The notes beneath the pieces are model-generated. The model saw nothing but the letters and a program-made list of their open reading frames with translations, searched no databases and was not told the DNA's origin. From the NCBI RefSeq assembly GCF_014268595.2, contig NZ_CP077091.1:3746001-3810000 (forward strand): a stretch of DNA of 64,000 nucleotides, in the 5' to 3' direction. A program made the translations under genes and the position numbers. The stretch is from Pseudomonas hamedanensis (lineage in GTDB: Bacteria > Pseudomonadota > Gammaproteobacteria > Pseudomonadales > Pseudomonadaceae). Below, in pieces: positions 34,093 through 45,680 of the stretch (position 1 is the first letter of the stretch; each line of letters begins with the position of its first letter).

Positions 34093-35709
34093 ATGCCCAC
34101 CCCGCCCAATCCCGTGCGCAACGTGCTCTACATCATGTGCGATCAACTGCGCCGCGATTACCTGTCCTGCTACGGCCACCCGCATCTGCACACGCCCAAC
34201 ATCGATCGACTCGCTGCTGAAGGCGTGCGCTTTTCCCGCGCTTATACCCAAGGCACGATCTGCGGCCCGTCGCGGATGTCGGCTTACACCGGACGCTACG
34301 TCAGCAGCCATCAGGTGGCGTGGAATGCCGTGCCGTTGCCATTGGATGAACTGACGATTGGCGATTATCTGCGTCCCCACGGGATTCGTACCGCGCTGGT
34401 CGGCAAGACCCATGCGACCGCAAATGTCGACGCCCTGCAGCGTCTGGCGATCGACCCTGGAAGCGATCAAGCCACCATCCTCAACGAAGTCGGTTTTGAA
34501 CCGTACATGCGCCATGACGGCATCTATCCCGACGATCCGCTGTTTGACGAAAAACGCGAATCCGCGCCTTACACCCACTATCTGCGCGACCACGGTTTCG
34601 ACGGGCGCAATCCCTGGCACGACTGGGCCAACGCCGCCGAAGGCGAAGATGGCGAAATCCTCAGCGGCTGGAAAATGCGTCATGCGAATTTGCCAGCACG
34701 TATTCCCGAGCAACACTCAGAGACCGTCTACACTACAAATCGCGCCATCGACTTCATCACCGAGCAAGGCGAGAAATCATGGTGTTTACACCTTTCCTAC
34801 ATCAAACCGCACTGGCCCTACATCGTACCGGCGCCGTACCATGCGCTGTACAGTACGAAATCGATTCTCGAACCGGTCCGCGCGACGCCCTCCGAAGCCA
34901 GCAATCACCCCGTCTACACTGCCTTTCGCCAGCATGAGGAAAGCCTCAATTTTTCCCGCGATTCAGTACGATTAAATGTAATCCCCACCTACATGGGCCT
35001 GGTCAAGCAAGTGGATGATCAGTTGGGGAGGCTGCTGGATTTTTTGCAGAGCAATGGACGCTGGGAGGACACCTTGATCGTGTTCACCAGCGATCACGGC
35101 GACTTTCTTGGCGATCACTGGCTCGGCGAAAAGGAGTTTTTGCTGGAACAGGCAGTGGGTGTGCCGCTGGTCGTGCGCGATCCGCGGGCAGCGGCGGATG
35201 TCACTCGCGGCACAGTGGATGAGCGCTTGGTGGAAACCATAGACGCGCTGCCGACATTTCTTCAGGCGCTGGGATTACCGGGAGCCGAGCACCGGCTCGA
35301 AGGGCACTCGTTGATACCGCTGCTGCTGGGCGAGAATCCGGATTGGCGCCGCTATGCAATCAGCGAATACGACTATGCCTTCCAGGCCCCGGCGCGCGAA
35401 CGCCTCGGCCAGCCAATCGACCGCTGCCGCATGACCATGGTGCGCAGCGAGCGCTGGAAATACCTGGCGTACGACGGTTTTCGACCGCAGCTGTTTGATC
35501 TGCAGAAAGATCCGCAGGAGCTGCGCGATCTGGGGGATGACCCGGCTTATGCGGCGGTGCGCGAGGAGCATCTGGGGTATCTGTTCGAGTGGGTGCGTGG
35601 GCTGAAGCGGCGTACGACGATTAGCCATGAAGAGATCGATTTTCGCGGACAGCGGTTTCGTTATGGTGAGCCTGAAAGCGAGAAAGTCGTTCAGATCGGC
35701 GTGTGGTAA
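34093..35709 (+). CDS. Formylglycine-type sulfatase / phosphonate-monoester-hydrolase-like enzyme
   Basis: A 538-residue alkaline-phosphatase-superfamily hydrolase. The sulfatase signature is CGPSRMSAYTGR with C57 predicted to become formylglycine. Metal ligands are seen in MCDQLRRDY near the N-terminus and VFTSDHGDFLGDH further on. It differs clearly from AtsA and resembles the choline-sulfatase/phosphonate monoester hydrolase branch. It has no signal peptide, so it acts in the cytoplasm. The ATG at 34093 is preferred (GGTGA upstream); a GTG at 34084 is in frame. Substrate unknown; sulfate esters are likely from context. Confidence 0.87.
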   Translation: MPTPPNPVRNVLYIMCDQLRRDYLSCYGHPHLHTPNIDRLAAEGVRFSRAYTQGTICGPSRMSAYTGRYVSSHQVAWNAVPLPLDELTIGDYLRPHGIRTALVGKTHATANVDALQRLAIDPGSDQATILNEVGFEPYMRHDGIYPDDPLFDEKRESAPYTHYLRDHGFDGRNPWHDWANAAEGEDGEILSGWKMRHANLPARIPEQHSETVYTTNRAIDFITEQGEKSWCLHLSYIKPHWPYIVPAPYHALYSTKSILEPVRATPSEASNHPVYTAFRQHEESLNFSRDSVRLNVIPTYMGLVKQVDDQLGRLLDFLQSNGRWEDTLIVFTSDHGDFLGDHWLGEKEFLLEQAVGVPLVVRDPRAAADVTRGTVDERLVETIDALPTFLQALGLPGAEHRLEGHSLIPLLLGENPDWRRYAISEYDYAFQAPARERLGQPIDRCRMTMVRSERWKYLAYDGFRPQLFDLQKDPQELRDLGDDPAYAAVREEHLGYLFEWVRGLKRRTTISHEEIDFRGQRFRYGEPESEKVVQIGVW

Positions 35710-35714
35710 AAGTC

Positions 35715-35809
35715 CTTCGCGAGCAAGCTCGCTCCCACAGGGTTTGGCGTCGATCACATCCGTTGTGTTCGACAAAAATCCACTGTGGGAGCGAGCCTGC
35801 TCGCGAAGA
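35715..35809. repeat. REP inverted pair (GTGGGAGCGAGCTTGCTCGCGAA type)
   Basis: CTTCGCGAGCAAGCTCGCTC plus CCACAG and an inverted arm lie between the convergent sulfatase and alkylsulfatase genes. The two arms differ at one position (AAGCTCG against AGGCTCG). Confidence 0.88.
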
Positions 35810-35842
35810 GGCCCGATCAGACGCCGACGATCATCATCAAAC

Positions 35843-36748
35843 TCAATTGCCTTTGATGGTCTGACTGCGCTGCCCATTCACGCCCACCGGCACCTCGCCC
35901 TTCAGCGTCACCCGGCGCACCACACGGTCCTGGGTGCCGTAATCATCGATCGCATAATGCTGCGTCGAGCGGTTATCCCAGATCGCCACATCACCGGCCT
36001 TCCAGCGCCAGCGCACGGTGTTTTCCTGGCGGATCACATGGCTTTGCAGCAAGCCGAACAGGTGCGCCGAATCCGCCTGCGAATAGCCCTTGATGCGCTT
36101 GACGAAATGCCCCAGCAGCAGGCTTTTTTCGCCGCTGACGGGGTGCACGCGCACCACTGGATGCTCGGTCTCGTAGACCGTGGAGGTGAACACCTTGCGA
36201 TAACGCTCGAGTTTTTCTGCCGATACATCCGGTTTGGCGCTGGCGTAGTCGTATTCGTTGCTGTGCACGGCGACGAGTTTGTCGGCCAGTTCACGCAACT
36301 CGCTCGGCAAGCCGCTGTACGCCGTCGCGGTGTTCGCCCAAAGGGTATCGCCGCCAAAGGCCGGGGCGACCACCGAACGCAGGATCGAGGCTTTCGGGTA
36401 AGCGTCAACGAAGGTCACGTCGGTGTGCCAGGAGTTGGCGCGCTGCCCTTCGGCGCCGTCCAGCTCGAGCAGATAACGCGTGCCTTCGCGCGAAGGGACC
36501 GTCGGATGCGCCACCGGCTCGCCGAGCAGATGAGCGAAGGCTTCCTGGCGCTGATCGTCGAGCTGAGTTTGCTCGCGGAAGAACAGCACTTTGTATTCGA
36601 CCAGCGCCTGTTGAATCGCTTCGACAGTGGCCGCGTCCAGCTCACCGGACAGGTGCACACCGCGAATCTCGGCGCCGATACGGCCGGCCACCGGGTGAAT
36701 GTCCAGCGTGTGGAGAGCGGGTTTTACAGCGAGTGCGGCATTGCTCAT
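35843..36748 (-). CDS. atsK: Alpha-ketoglutarate-dependent alkylsulfatase (TauD family)
   Basis: A 301-residue Fe(II)/2-oxoglutarate dioxygenase that cleaves alkyl sulfate esters oxidatively to an aldehyde and sulfate. The iron triad is intact and falls at H108 and D110 (SWHTDVTF) and H264 (STQHYAIDDY), with the 2-oxoglutarate-binding Arg in QDRVVRR. Length and triad positions match P. putida AtsK. It is divergent from the second LysR gene, its probable regulator. Confidence 0.92.
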   Translation of the reverse strand: MSNAALAVKPALHTLDIHPVAGRIGAEIRGVHLSGELDAATVEAIQQALVEYKVLFFREQTQLDDQRQEAFAHLLGEPVAHPTVPSREGTRYLLELDGAEGQRANSWHTDVTFVDAYPKASILRSVVAPAFGGDTLWANTATAYSGLPSELRELADKLVAVHSNEYDYASAKPDVSAEKLERYRKVFTSTVYETEHPVVRVHPVSGEKSLLLGHFVKRIKGYSQADSAHLFGLLQSHVIRQENTVRWRWKAGDVAIWDNRSTQHYAIDDYGTQDRVVRRVTLKGEVPVGVNGQRSQTIKGN

Positions 36749-36929
36749 GGGAAGACCCTCATCGACTGCTTGCGGTTGAACGGCAGCGAAACAACGCTCT
36801 ATCTATATTCAATTTACATCTAATAGATACTTGCATGCTTCGTTGACGGAATAAGAGCTTGCATTTAAAACCTCAAGCAACCCTCGTCGCAAATGCCTTC
36901 GGGCTATTTTTAGGATGCCGGAAAAGCAT

Positions 36930-37850
36930 ATGGACCTTCGCCAGTTGCGCTACTTCATCGCCCTCAACGAGCACCGCAGTTTTGTCCGTGCGGCGGACGC
37001 GATGGGCATCACCCAACCGGCGTTCAGCCGCAGCATTCAAGGGCTTGAGCAGGAGTTCGGCTGCGTATTGGTCGATCGCGGCAACAAGGATTTGCGCCCG
37101 ACGCCAGAAGGTCAGGTCGTGCTGCAACACGCCCTGAGCCTGGTACAGGGCGCGGCGTTGCTCAGCGCCGAAGTGACGCAGATGACCAAGCTCGATGCCG
37201 GCGAAGTGCACTTCGGTTGCGGCCCGGCGCCGGCGGTGAAACTGGTGCCGGATGCGGTGGCGCAGTTCATCAACGCGCACCCGAAAGTACGCACCTGCTT
37301 CCAGGTGGATAACTGGGAAAAACTCAGCCGAGCGCTGAGCCGCGAAGAGATCGAATTCTTCATCGCCGACATCCGCCATTTCGAGGCCGATCCGAACTTT
37401 CAGACCCAACCACTGACGCCCAAGCGCGGGGTGTTTTTCTGCCGGCCGGGGCACCCGTTGCTGGCCAAGGAAAGCCTGTCGACCAACGACATGTTCGACT
37501 ACCCGCTGGCCGCCACGCTGATCCCGCCGGGCATTCGCAAGCTGCTGGCGAACCTCAGCGGGCGCATCGATTTTTCGCCAACCATCGAAACCGAGCACTT
37601 TCCGGCACTGGTCAAAGTCGTGCTGCAATCCAATGCGATCGGTGTCGGCACGGAGGAGGCATTTGTCGAGGACGTCGCCAAGGGTTCGCTGGTGTTATTG
37701 CACTGGCGCAACCTGCCACAAAACCTTGAGAGCATGAACGCACGCTGCGGCATCGTCAGCCGCACCGGGTTTCGTCTGTCACCGGCGGCCCGGGCGATGA
37801 TCGAGACGTTGGTGGCGGTGGATCGCCAAGAAGATCGCGTTGCTGTTTAG
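36930..37850 (+). CDS. LysR-family regulator 2 of the sulfur island
   Basis: A 306-residue LysR protein. HTH residues 1-58 (HRSFVRAADAMGITQPAFSR); effector domain about 90-295 with FGCGPAPAVKLVPDAV. It is paralogous to the regulator at 32958. The start MDLRQLRYFIAL is chosen because GGAAA lies 8 nt upstream and it matches family N-termini; an ATG at 36915 would add five residues. Position between atsK and atsR suggests that it controls the alkylsulfatase and/or ats transport genes. Confidence 0.9.
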   Translation: MDLRQLRYFIALNEHRSFVRAADAMGITQPAFSRSIQGLEQEFGCVLVDRGNKDLRPTPEGQVVLQHALSLVQGAALLSAEVTQMTKLDAGEVHFGCGPAPAVKLVPDAVAQFINAHPKVRTCFQVDNWEKLSRALSREEIEFFIADIRHFEADPNFQTQPLTPKRGVFFCRPGHPLLAKESLSTNDMFDYPLAATLIPPGIRKLLANLSGRIDFSPTIETEHFPALVKVVLQSNAIGVGTEEAFVEDVAKGSLVLLHWRNLPQNLESMNARCGIVSRTGFRLSPAARAMIETLVAVDRQEDRVAV

Positions 37851-37855
37851 AACGC

Positions 37856-37923
37856 CATCGCGAGCAGGCTCACTCCTACAGGGGAACGCATTCCAGATGT
37901 AGGAGTGAGCCTGCTCGCGATAG
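37856..37923. repeat. REP inverted pair (TGTAGGAGTGAGCCTGCTCG type)
   Basis: ATCGCGAGCAGGCTCACTCC plus TACA and its inverted copy lie between the convergent LysR gene and atsR. The spacer resembles that at 33911 (ACGCATTCCA against CCGCGTTCCA). Confidence 0.9.
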
Positions 37924-37945
37924 CGCCAGACCAGACGCCGAAAAT

Positions 37946-38959
37946 TCAAAGTTGCGCTGCAGAAAGCTCAGGCGCCACCCAATCACTGACCTTGAACGGT
38001 TTGCGAATCAGCTTCTGCTGCGCCGCCAGGTCGACCTTGTCCTGCAGGCTGCTGAGGAACACCGGGTCCAGCGTCGAGGGGAAAATCTCGCTCAGATTCT
38101 GATCTTTCAGATCCTGAGCGAGGATCACTGGCGGATAGCTCGCCAGCCCCGACACCAACTGTACATAGGCGTCTTTGTTGCTGTCCTGAGTCAACCATTG
38201 CACAGCCTGTTGTTGCGCCTTGAGCAGTCTGGCGATGACTTCAGGGTGCGCGTCGACAAACTTGCCATTGCCGAGCAAAACCGCCTGCACGCTACCAGCG
38301 CCGCCCAGGTCTTTGGTGTTGAGCGGCAACTCCGCCAGGCCTTTGGCTTGCAAAGCACTCAAAGCGGAGCTGCCCCACGAGGCATCGATCTGTCTGGCCG
38401 CGAGCGCCGACACCGCTGCGTTGAAATCCAGATTGATGACTTTCACATCCTTCTCGCTCAAGCCCTGGCTCGCCAGCGCCGCATCGAACGACAGCTGCGT
38501 CGCCGTCCCACGGAAGATCGCCACGCGTTTGCCTTTGAGATCCTGCAGGGTCTTGATTCCCGAACCCGGCACCACGCCAAGGTATTGCTTGACGCCGCGC
38601 GCGGACGCGCTAAGCAAGCGCGTGTCCAGGCCGTTCGATTTGCCGATGATCGCGGCGAGATCACCGAGATAGGCCAGATCCACCTGGCCATTGGCAAACG
38701 CCTCGTTGATCACCGGTCCGGCGCCCTTGAAGAAGCTCCACTGAATCTTGATGCCCTGCTCGGCGAAGGCCTTTTCGAAGATCTGCTGATCGCGCAACAC
38801 ATCGACGATACCGCCGCCGCTGTGCTGCGTACCGGCGCTGAGGTCGGGCACGGCGATGCGAATCTCCTTGAGCTCCTCGGCCTGCGCACTGAGCGCAAGC
38901 AATCCTGCCAGTGCCGGGGCGGCCAACAGGCTGATGACACGTTTGAAGGGAAGGTTCAT
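37946..38959 (-). CDS. atsR: Sulfate-ester/sulfonate ABC transporter periplasmic binding protein
   Basis: A 337-residue SsuA-type solute-binding protein. The signal peptide is residues 1-27 (ISLLAAPALAGLLALSAQA). Features include the lobe-1 segment IQWSFFKGAGPVINEAF, GQVDLAYLGDLAAI and KRVAIFRGTATQLSFDAAL. It is divergent from the permease and ATPase genes across a 398-bp region, and delivers sulfate esters to AtsB-AtsC. The name follows the P. putida ats locus. Confidence 0.88.
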   Translation of the reverse strand: MNLPFKRVISLLAAPALAGLLALSAQAEELKEIRIAVPDLSAGTQHSGGGIVDVLRDQQIFEKAFAEQGIKIQWSFFKGAGPVINEAFANGQVDLAYLGDLAAIIGKSNGLDTRLLSASARGVKQYLGVVPGSGIKTLQDLKGKRVAIFRGTATQLSFDAALASQGLSEKDVKVINLDFNAAVSALAARQIDASWGSSALSALQAKGLAELPLNTKDLGGAGSVQAVLLGNGKFVDAHPEVIARLLKAQQQAVQWLTQDSNKDAYVQLVSGLASYPPVILAQDLKDQNLSEIFPSTLDPVFLSSLQDKVDLAAQQKLIRKPFKVSDWVAPELSAAQL

Positions 38960-39115
38960 GGGTGCGGCTCCTTGATCGCTGAGAAGCCGAAAGTAGGCTG
39001 AATGCGCATCTTCACTTAAATACTAAAAATGCACATTTTTATAGTTTTTTGCGCTAAGCAAGCGTAGCCGGGGGCTGTGGCGGCGCATGCATTAAGGACA
39101 TCGAAAATATTCTTC

Positions 39116-39128
39116 AAATGCATTGGAT
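39116..39128. promoter_or_regulatory. Shared 13-bp element, copy 2 (reads ATCCAATGCATTT on the minus strand)
   Basis: The plus strand reads AAATGCATTGGAT. The match to 32922-32934 is exact over 13 bp and resumes with ATATTTT after 5 bp. It lies about 160 bp upstream of atsR and 230 bp upstream of atsB. Confidence 0.5.
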
Positions 39129-39223
39129 GCGCGTCGCTCTGGAAGCCTTAAATGGTCTTGCTTATCTCTTAATAGAATTGACTTGAATTTTGTTAGACCA
39201 ATTTTGCATACCTGCACGTCACC

Positions 39224-39313
39224 TGTGGGAGCGGGCTTGCCCGCGAAGACCCTGTGCCATCCACCATCACTGGCACCTGACACTACGCCTTCGTGAGCAA
39301 GCCCACTCCCACA
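39224..39313. repeat. REP inverted pair (GTGGGAGCGGGCTTGC type, partly diverged)
   Basis: TGTGGGAGCGGGCTTGCCCG plus CGAAG, and an inverted arm TTCGTGAGCAAGCCCACTCC plus CACA with two changes. It is unusual in lying upstream of a gene (atsB) rather than after one. Confidence 0.82.
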
Positions 39314-39357
39314 GAGGCAAAGCGGTTCGTCATGCAACCCGACAACGGAGGTCACCC

Positions 39358-40952
39358 ATGGCCCGTCAATCCCTGCTCAGCCTGCCGCTGGCCGCGCCGC
39401 CGCTGAAAAGCCGCCGCTCCTGGCCAAGTCTGAACCAGCGTCTGTTGCCCTGGCTGCTGCCCATCAGTCTTTTTGCCCTGTGGTGGTTGGCCGCGCGCAA
39501 TCAGTGGATGAGCGAGCAGATTCTGCCGACGCCATCGCTGGTCTGGAGCAGCGCTGTCGAACTTGCGCAAGGCGAGCTATGGAGTCATTTGTGGATCAGC
39601 CTGCAACGGCTGTTCTGGGGTTTGCTTGGAGGTATTTCGGCAGGCGCGATGCTGGGGGCCACGCTGGGTTTCAGTCGGCGTCTGGAGCGCTTGATTTTCC
39701 CGACCTTCGCCGGGTTGGCGCAGGTGCCGACGCTGGCGTGGATTCCGCTGTTCATGGTGTTTTTCGGCATCGGCGAAGTGTTGAAACTGGTGGTACTGAT
39801 CAAAGCCATCGTCGTACCGGTGACCCTGCACACGCTGGTCGGCGTACGCGATGCGCAACCGAAACTGCGCGAAGCCGCCGCCGTGTTGCGCCTGCCGCCG
39901 CGTCTGTTGATTCGTCGGCTGGTACTTCCTGCTGCGCTGCCGGCGTTCATGGCCGGTGTGCGCCTGGCACTCGCCGCCGGCTGGACATCGCTGCTGGCGG
40001 TCGAGCTGCTCGCCTCCAGCGAAGGCATCGGTTACCTGATGGTCTGGGCGCGGCAGCTGTTCATGCTCGATATCGTGTTTGTGTGCATCGTGATCATCGG
40101 GCTGATCGGCGTGGCCATGGATCGCGGCATCGGTTTGCTTGACCGTAAACTGGTGCACTGGCCGCATCCGGCCACCGCGGAAATTCGCCGCGGCCCGCGT
40201 TATCAGGGCTGGCAGCGCCTGCAACCGTGGCTGTTGCCACTGGGCTTGCTGGCGCTGTGGCAGGTGGCGAATGATCAGCAGTGGGTCGACGCGAATATTC
40301 TGGTCAGCCCTGTGGCCGTGGTGAGCACGACATGGGATGGCCTGCTCGACGGCACGCTGGCCAACGGCATGGCGTTGAGTTTGAGCCGCACCCTCGGCGG
40401 CTTGCTGCTCGGTGGCGGACTCGGTTTCGCCCTGGGCCTGCTGCTGGGACTGTCGCGTTTGAGCGAACGCTTGCTCGGCCCGACCCTTGCCGCGTTGCGC
40501 CAGATCGCCATTTTCGCCTGGGTGCCGCTGCTCACGGCGTGGTTCGGTCTCGGTGAGTTGGCCAAGTGGGTATTCGTCGCCCTCGCCGGGTTTTTTCCGC
40601 TGTTTATCGCCACCCAGCGCAGCGTCGCCAACCTGTCGCCGCAGCTCAACGAAGCGGCGCAAGTGCTGCGCCTGAGCCTCGGCCAGCGCCTGCGTCGGCT
40701 GGTGCTGCCGGGCGCTGCGCCGGGGATTTTCGCCGGACTCAGGCTAAGCCTGATTTACGCCTGGCTTGGCACCATCGGCGCCGAATATTTCATGCCGTCC
40801 AACGGCGGCATCGGCAGCCAGATGATCGGCGCACAGCAACTGCTGCGCATGGATCTGATCATGGCCGGCATGCTCTTGGTCGGCTTCACCGGCGCCTTGC
40901 TCAACCTGATTGGCCAACGCCTGGAAATTCGCGCCACTCGCTGGAGACACGC

Positions 40953-40956
<4 letters not shown>
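39358..40956 (+). CDS. atsB: ABC transporter permease with two fused permease domains
   Basis: A 532-residue inner-membrane protein made of two complete SsuC-like permease halves (about 30-270 and 285-530). Each has an EAA loop: EAAAVLRLPPRLLIRRLVLP and EAAQVLRLSLGQRLRRLVLP. A single chain therefore supplies both transmembrane domains of the importer. The ATG at 39358 follows ACGGAGG. The stop overlaps the ATPase start by 4 nt. The same fused form is known for P. putida AtsB. Confidence 0.92.
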
Positions 40957-43393
<2,437 letters not shown>

Positions 43394-43410
43394 TGGTGAC
43401 CGATTTATAG

Positions 43411-43478
43411 CTATCGCGAGCAGGCTCACTCCTACAACTGGAATGCATTCCCCCTGTAGGAGTGAGCCTGCTCGCGAA
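43411..43478. repeat. REP inverted pair (TGTAGGAGTGAGCCTGCTCG type)
   Basis: CTATCGCGAGCAGGCTCACT plus CCTACA and its inverted copy, 18 bp after the atsA stop and before the convergent desaturase gene. The spacer again contains GCATTCC. Confidence 0.9.
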
Positions 43479-43498
43479 GAGGTCTTCACAGTCACCCA

Positions 43499-44572
43499 TT
43501 ACGCTCGGACTGTACGCACCTCTTCCTGCACAACGGCATCCCGCCGCACAAAGCGGTTCGCCCGCCCAAACGTGCCGAAATCATTAAATCGCACCCCCAT
43601 GTCGCGCATCACCTTGTGCGCCACCGGCACGGTCATCTGGCGGATGTAAAACGGCTCCTTGACGACGAAATGATGAATCCCGTGACTGCTGCCGAAGTTG
43701 AAGCAGAACGCCTGTAACGGCCACAGCCACCATGGGTTCAACACCTGACATTGCTGCATCACATTGCCCGGCTCGATATCGCCGTAGTAATGCATGTTCG
43801 AGCTGATGAAATGCAAGCAGAAGGTGCGCAGCACGTTCGGGCCGATGATCACCACCACCGCGATATCGACCACCTGCATGACCGACAACGTGGTGGCGGA
43901 CCACTCGATTGGCGCGCCCAGCACGTAGCCGATGCCGTTGGCCGCGTGAAACCCGAGAAACACATACCACGCGCCCCAATGCAGCAGCGCCAGCGGTGCG
44001 TAGACTTTCACAACGCGCTTGAGAATGCTCAGCTTGTGCGCCCAGGTCTTGGCCCGAAGCATGCGAATGAACGCTGACATGACGTTGTCACCGACCATCA
44101 GCAGCCGCGCCAATCCCCACGGCTCACCATTGGTGATCGCGCGTTCTTCCATGTCGGCTTCGGTACCGGACACCTTGTGGTGATTGAGGTGCAGATGGCG
44201 ACGAATCCATGGGTTGATCGTGCTCGGTCGCGCCAGCCACACCAGGCCCATCATCAGATTGTGCGGCACGCGTTGCTTGCGGAAATACATGCTGTGGATC
44301 AAGTCGTGCTCAAGCTCATGGGTCAGCGAAGCGAAAAACGCGTTGAGCAACAGGCACACCCACCACGCCATGTGGCCCGTGATGTACAGCGCCGCCGAAC
44401 CGATCATGCCGGCCAGGGCGAAAGCCAGTATTCCCGCGCCGAGGGCATCCTGATGCCGCAGGATCGGATAACGCTCACGCAATTCCACGCCCTTGGCCAG
44501 CACCACCTCGCGAATATGCGCCGATCGCAGTACAGCATTGTGTCGCTGGGGACTTGCAGAAGTACCGTCCAT
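43499..44572 (-). CDS. Fatty-acid desaturase (membrane di-iron)
   Basis: A 357-residue polytopic membrane protein with histidine boxes HELEHDLIH, HLHLNHHK and GIHHF that bind a di-iron centre. At least four hydrophobic segments are seen. This is a different family branch from the desaturase at 58487 and closer to AlkB-like desaturases. It is divergent from an AraC regulator across 100 bp, which probably controls it. Confidence 0.86.
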   Translation of the reverse strand: MDGTSASPQRHNAVLRSAHIREVVLAKGVELRERYPILRHQDALGAGILAFALAGMIGSAALYITGHMAWWVCLLLNAFFASLTHELEHDLIHSMYFRKQRVPHNLMMGLVWLARPSTINPWIRRHLHLNHHKVSGTEADMEERAITNGEPWGLARLLMVGDNVMSAFIRMLRAKTWAHKLSILKRVVKVYAPLALLHWGAWYVFLGFHAANGIGYVLGAPIEWSATTLSVMQVVDIAVVVIIGPNVLRTFCLHFISSNMHYYGDIEPGNVMQQCQVLNPWWLWPLQAFCFNFGSSHGIHHFVVKEPFYIRQMTVPVAHKVMRDMGVRFNDFGTFGRANRFVRRDAVVQEEVRTVRA

Positions 44573-44672
44573 GCTTCCATCCTCTGGTTATCGATGTCCG
44601 TATCCTGCCTCGGCCGGGTTCGAAACGCGGTAGCCGAGCACGCCAACCTGTTGACCGGAAGCGCCAATCAGC

Positions 44673-45677
44673 ATGAAGGAACCGACCTCCCTCGCCAGCT
44701 GGACCCGTGCCTTGCGCAAGCAACTCGACGCGCTGGGGCTGGACAGTCTTGCCCTGTGCCAACAGGCCGGACTCGATCCGACGTTGATGGACGACCCCAA
44801 CGCGCGCTATCCGCTGTCCGGCACCACGCGCCTCTGGGCGCTCGCCGTCGAAGCCAGCGGCGACCCGGCTCTGGGCCTGCGCGTGTCACGTTTTGTCAGC
44901 CCGACCACCTTCCACGCGCTGGGTTATGCGCTGGTGGCCAGCGGTAGCTTGCGCGAGGTGTTTGAACGGATCGTGCGTTATCACCCGGTGGTCAGCGATG
45001 CGCTGGAGCTTGAGCTGAGCCGCAACGTCGACCGCTATCAATTTCGCCTGAACATTCCGTCCGGCAATCCGGCGCCGGCCTTCGAAGCCATCGACGCGTT
45101 CACCGCGATCTACGTGCGCACCTGCCGCAATCGCCTCGGTCGCGATTACGCGCCACTGGCGGTCTATCTGCGCCGCCCTGAGCCGAGCGACGCCCAGCAA
45201 TGGCACAAAGTCTTCCGCGCCCCCGTGTATTTCGGTTGCAGCGAAGATCGCCTGGAGTTTGCCCTCGCCGACTTTGACAGCCACCTCGACGACGCCAACC
45301 CGGAACTGGCCGAACACAACGAAGCCGTGCTCAAACGCACCATGGCCCAGCTCAAACCGCTGACCTGGGAACGCAAGGTGCGCGATGCCATTGAAGAACA
45401 ATTACCCGAAGGCGAACCGAGCGCCGAACGCATCGCCCAGGCCTTGCACCTGAGCCTGCGCAGCCTGCAACGGCATCTGGCGGATGAGGGTTGCCGCTTC
45501 GACACCCTGCTCAACGAAAGCCGCGAAAATCTGGCGCTGCTGCACCTGCGTGACCCGCAGTGTTCCTTGAGTGAAGTCAGCTATCTGCTGGGGTTCGCCG
45601 ACACCAGCAGCTTCAGCCGCGCGTTCAAGCGCTGGACAGGGATGACGCCGGGGCAGTTTCGGGATGGGTTGCGTTGA
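44673..45677 (+). CDS. AraC-family transcriptional regulator
   Basis: A 334-residue regulator. An N-terminal arabinose-binding-type domain (about 20-200, FVSPTTFHALGYALVASGSL) is followed by a C-terminal HTH (about 240-330, IAQALHLSLRSLQRHLADEG, then VSYLLGFADTSSFSRAFKRW). This ArgR/OruR-like branch often controls a neighbouring lipid or amino-acid gene. It faces the desaturase gene. Confidence 0.9.
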   Translation: MKEPTSLASWTRALRKQLDALGLDSLALCQQAGLDPTLMDDPNARYPLSGTTRLWALAVEASGDPALGLRVSRFVSPTTFHALGYALVASGSLREVFERIVRYHPVVSDALELELSRNVDRYQFRLNIPSGNPAPAFEAIDAFTAIYVRTCRNRLGRDYAPLAVYLRRPEPSDAQQWHKVFRAPVYFGCSEDRLEFALADFDSHLDDANPELAEHNEAVLKRTMAQLKPLTWERKVRDAIEEQLPEGEPSAERIAQALHLSLRSLQRHLADEGCRFDTLLNESRENLALLHLRDPQCSLSEVSYLLGFADTSSFSRAFKRWTGMTPGQFRDGLR

Positions 45678-45680
45678 GTT

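Larger units (their letters stand above)
38960..39357. promoter_or_regulatory. 398-bp divergent control region between atsR and atsB
   Basis: No gene. It holds an AT-rich palindrome near atsR (TAAAAATG at 39024-39031 and CATTTTTA at 39034-39041), the shared 13-bp element (39116-39128), a second AT-rich stretch (39141-39205) that probably carries the atsB promoter, and a REP pair (39224-39313). Confidence 0.6.

Noticed and set aside
39577..40662. A minus-strand open frame across atsB, rich in Gln and Arg
   Set aside because: Antisense shadow; the plus-strand fused permease explains the sequence fully.
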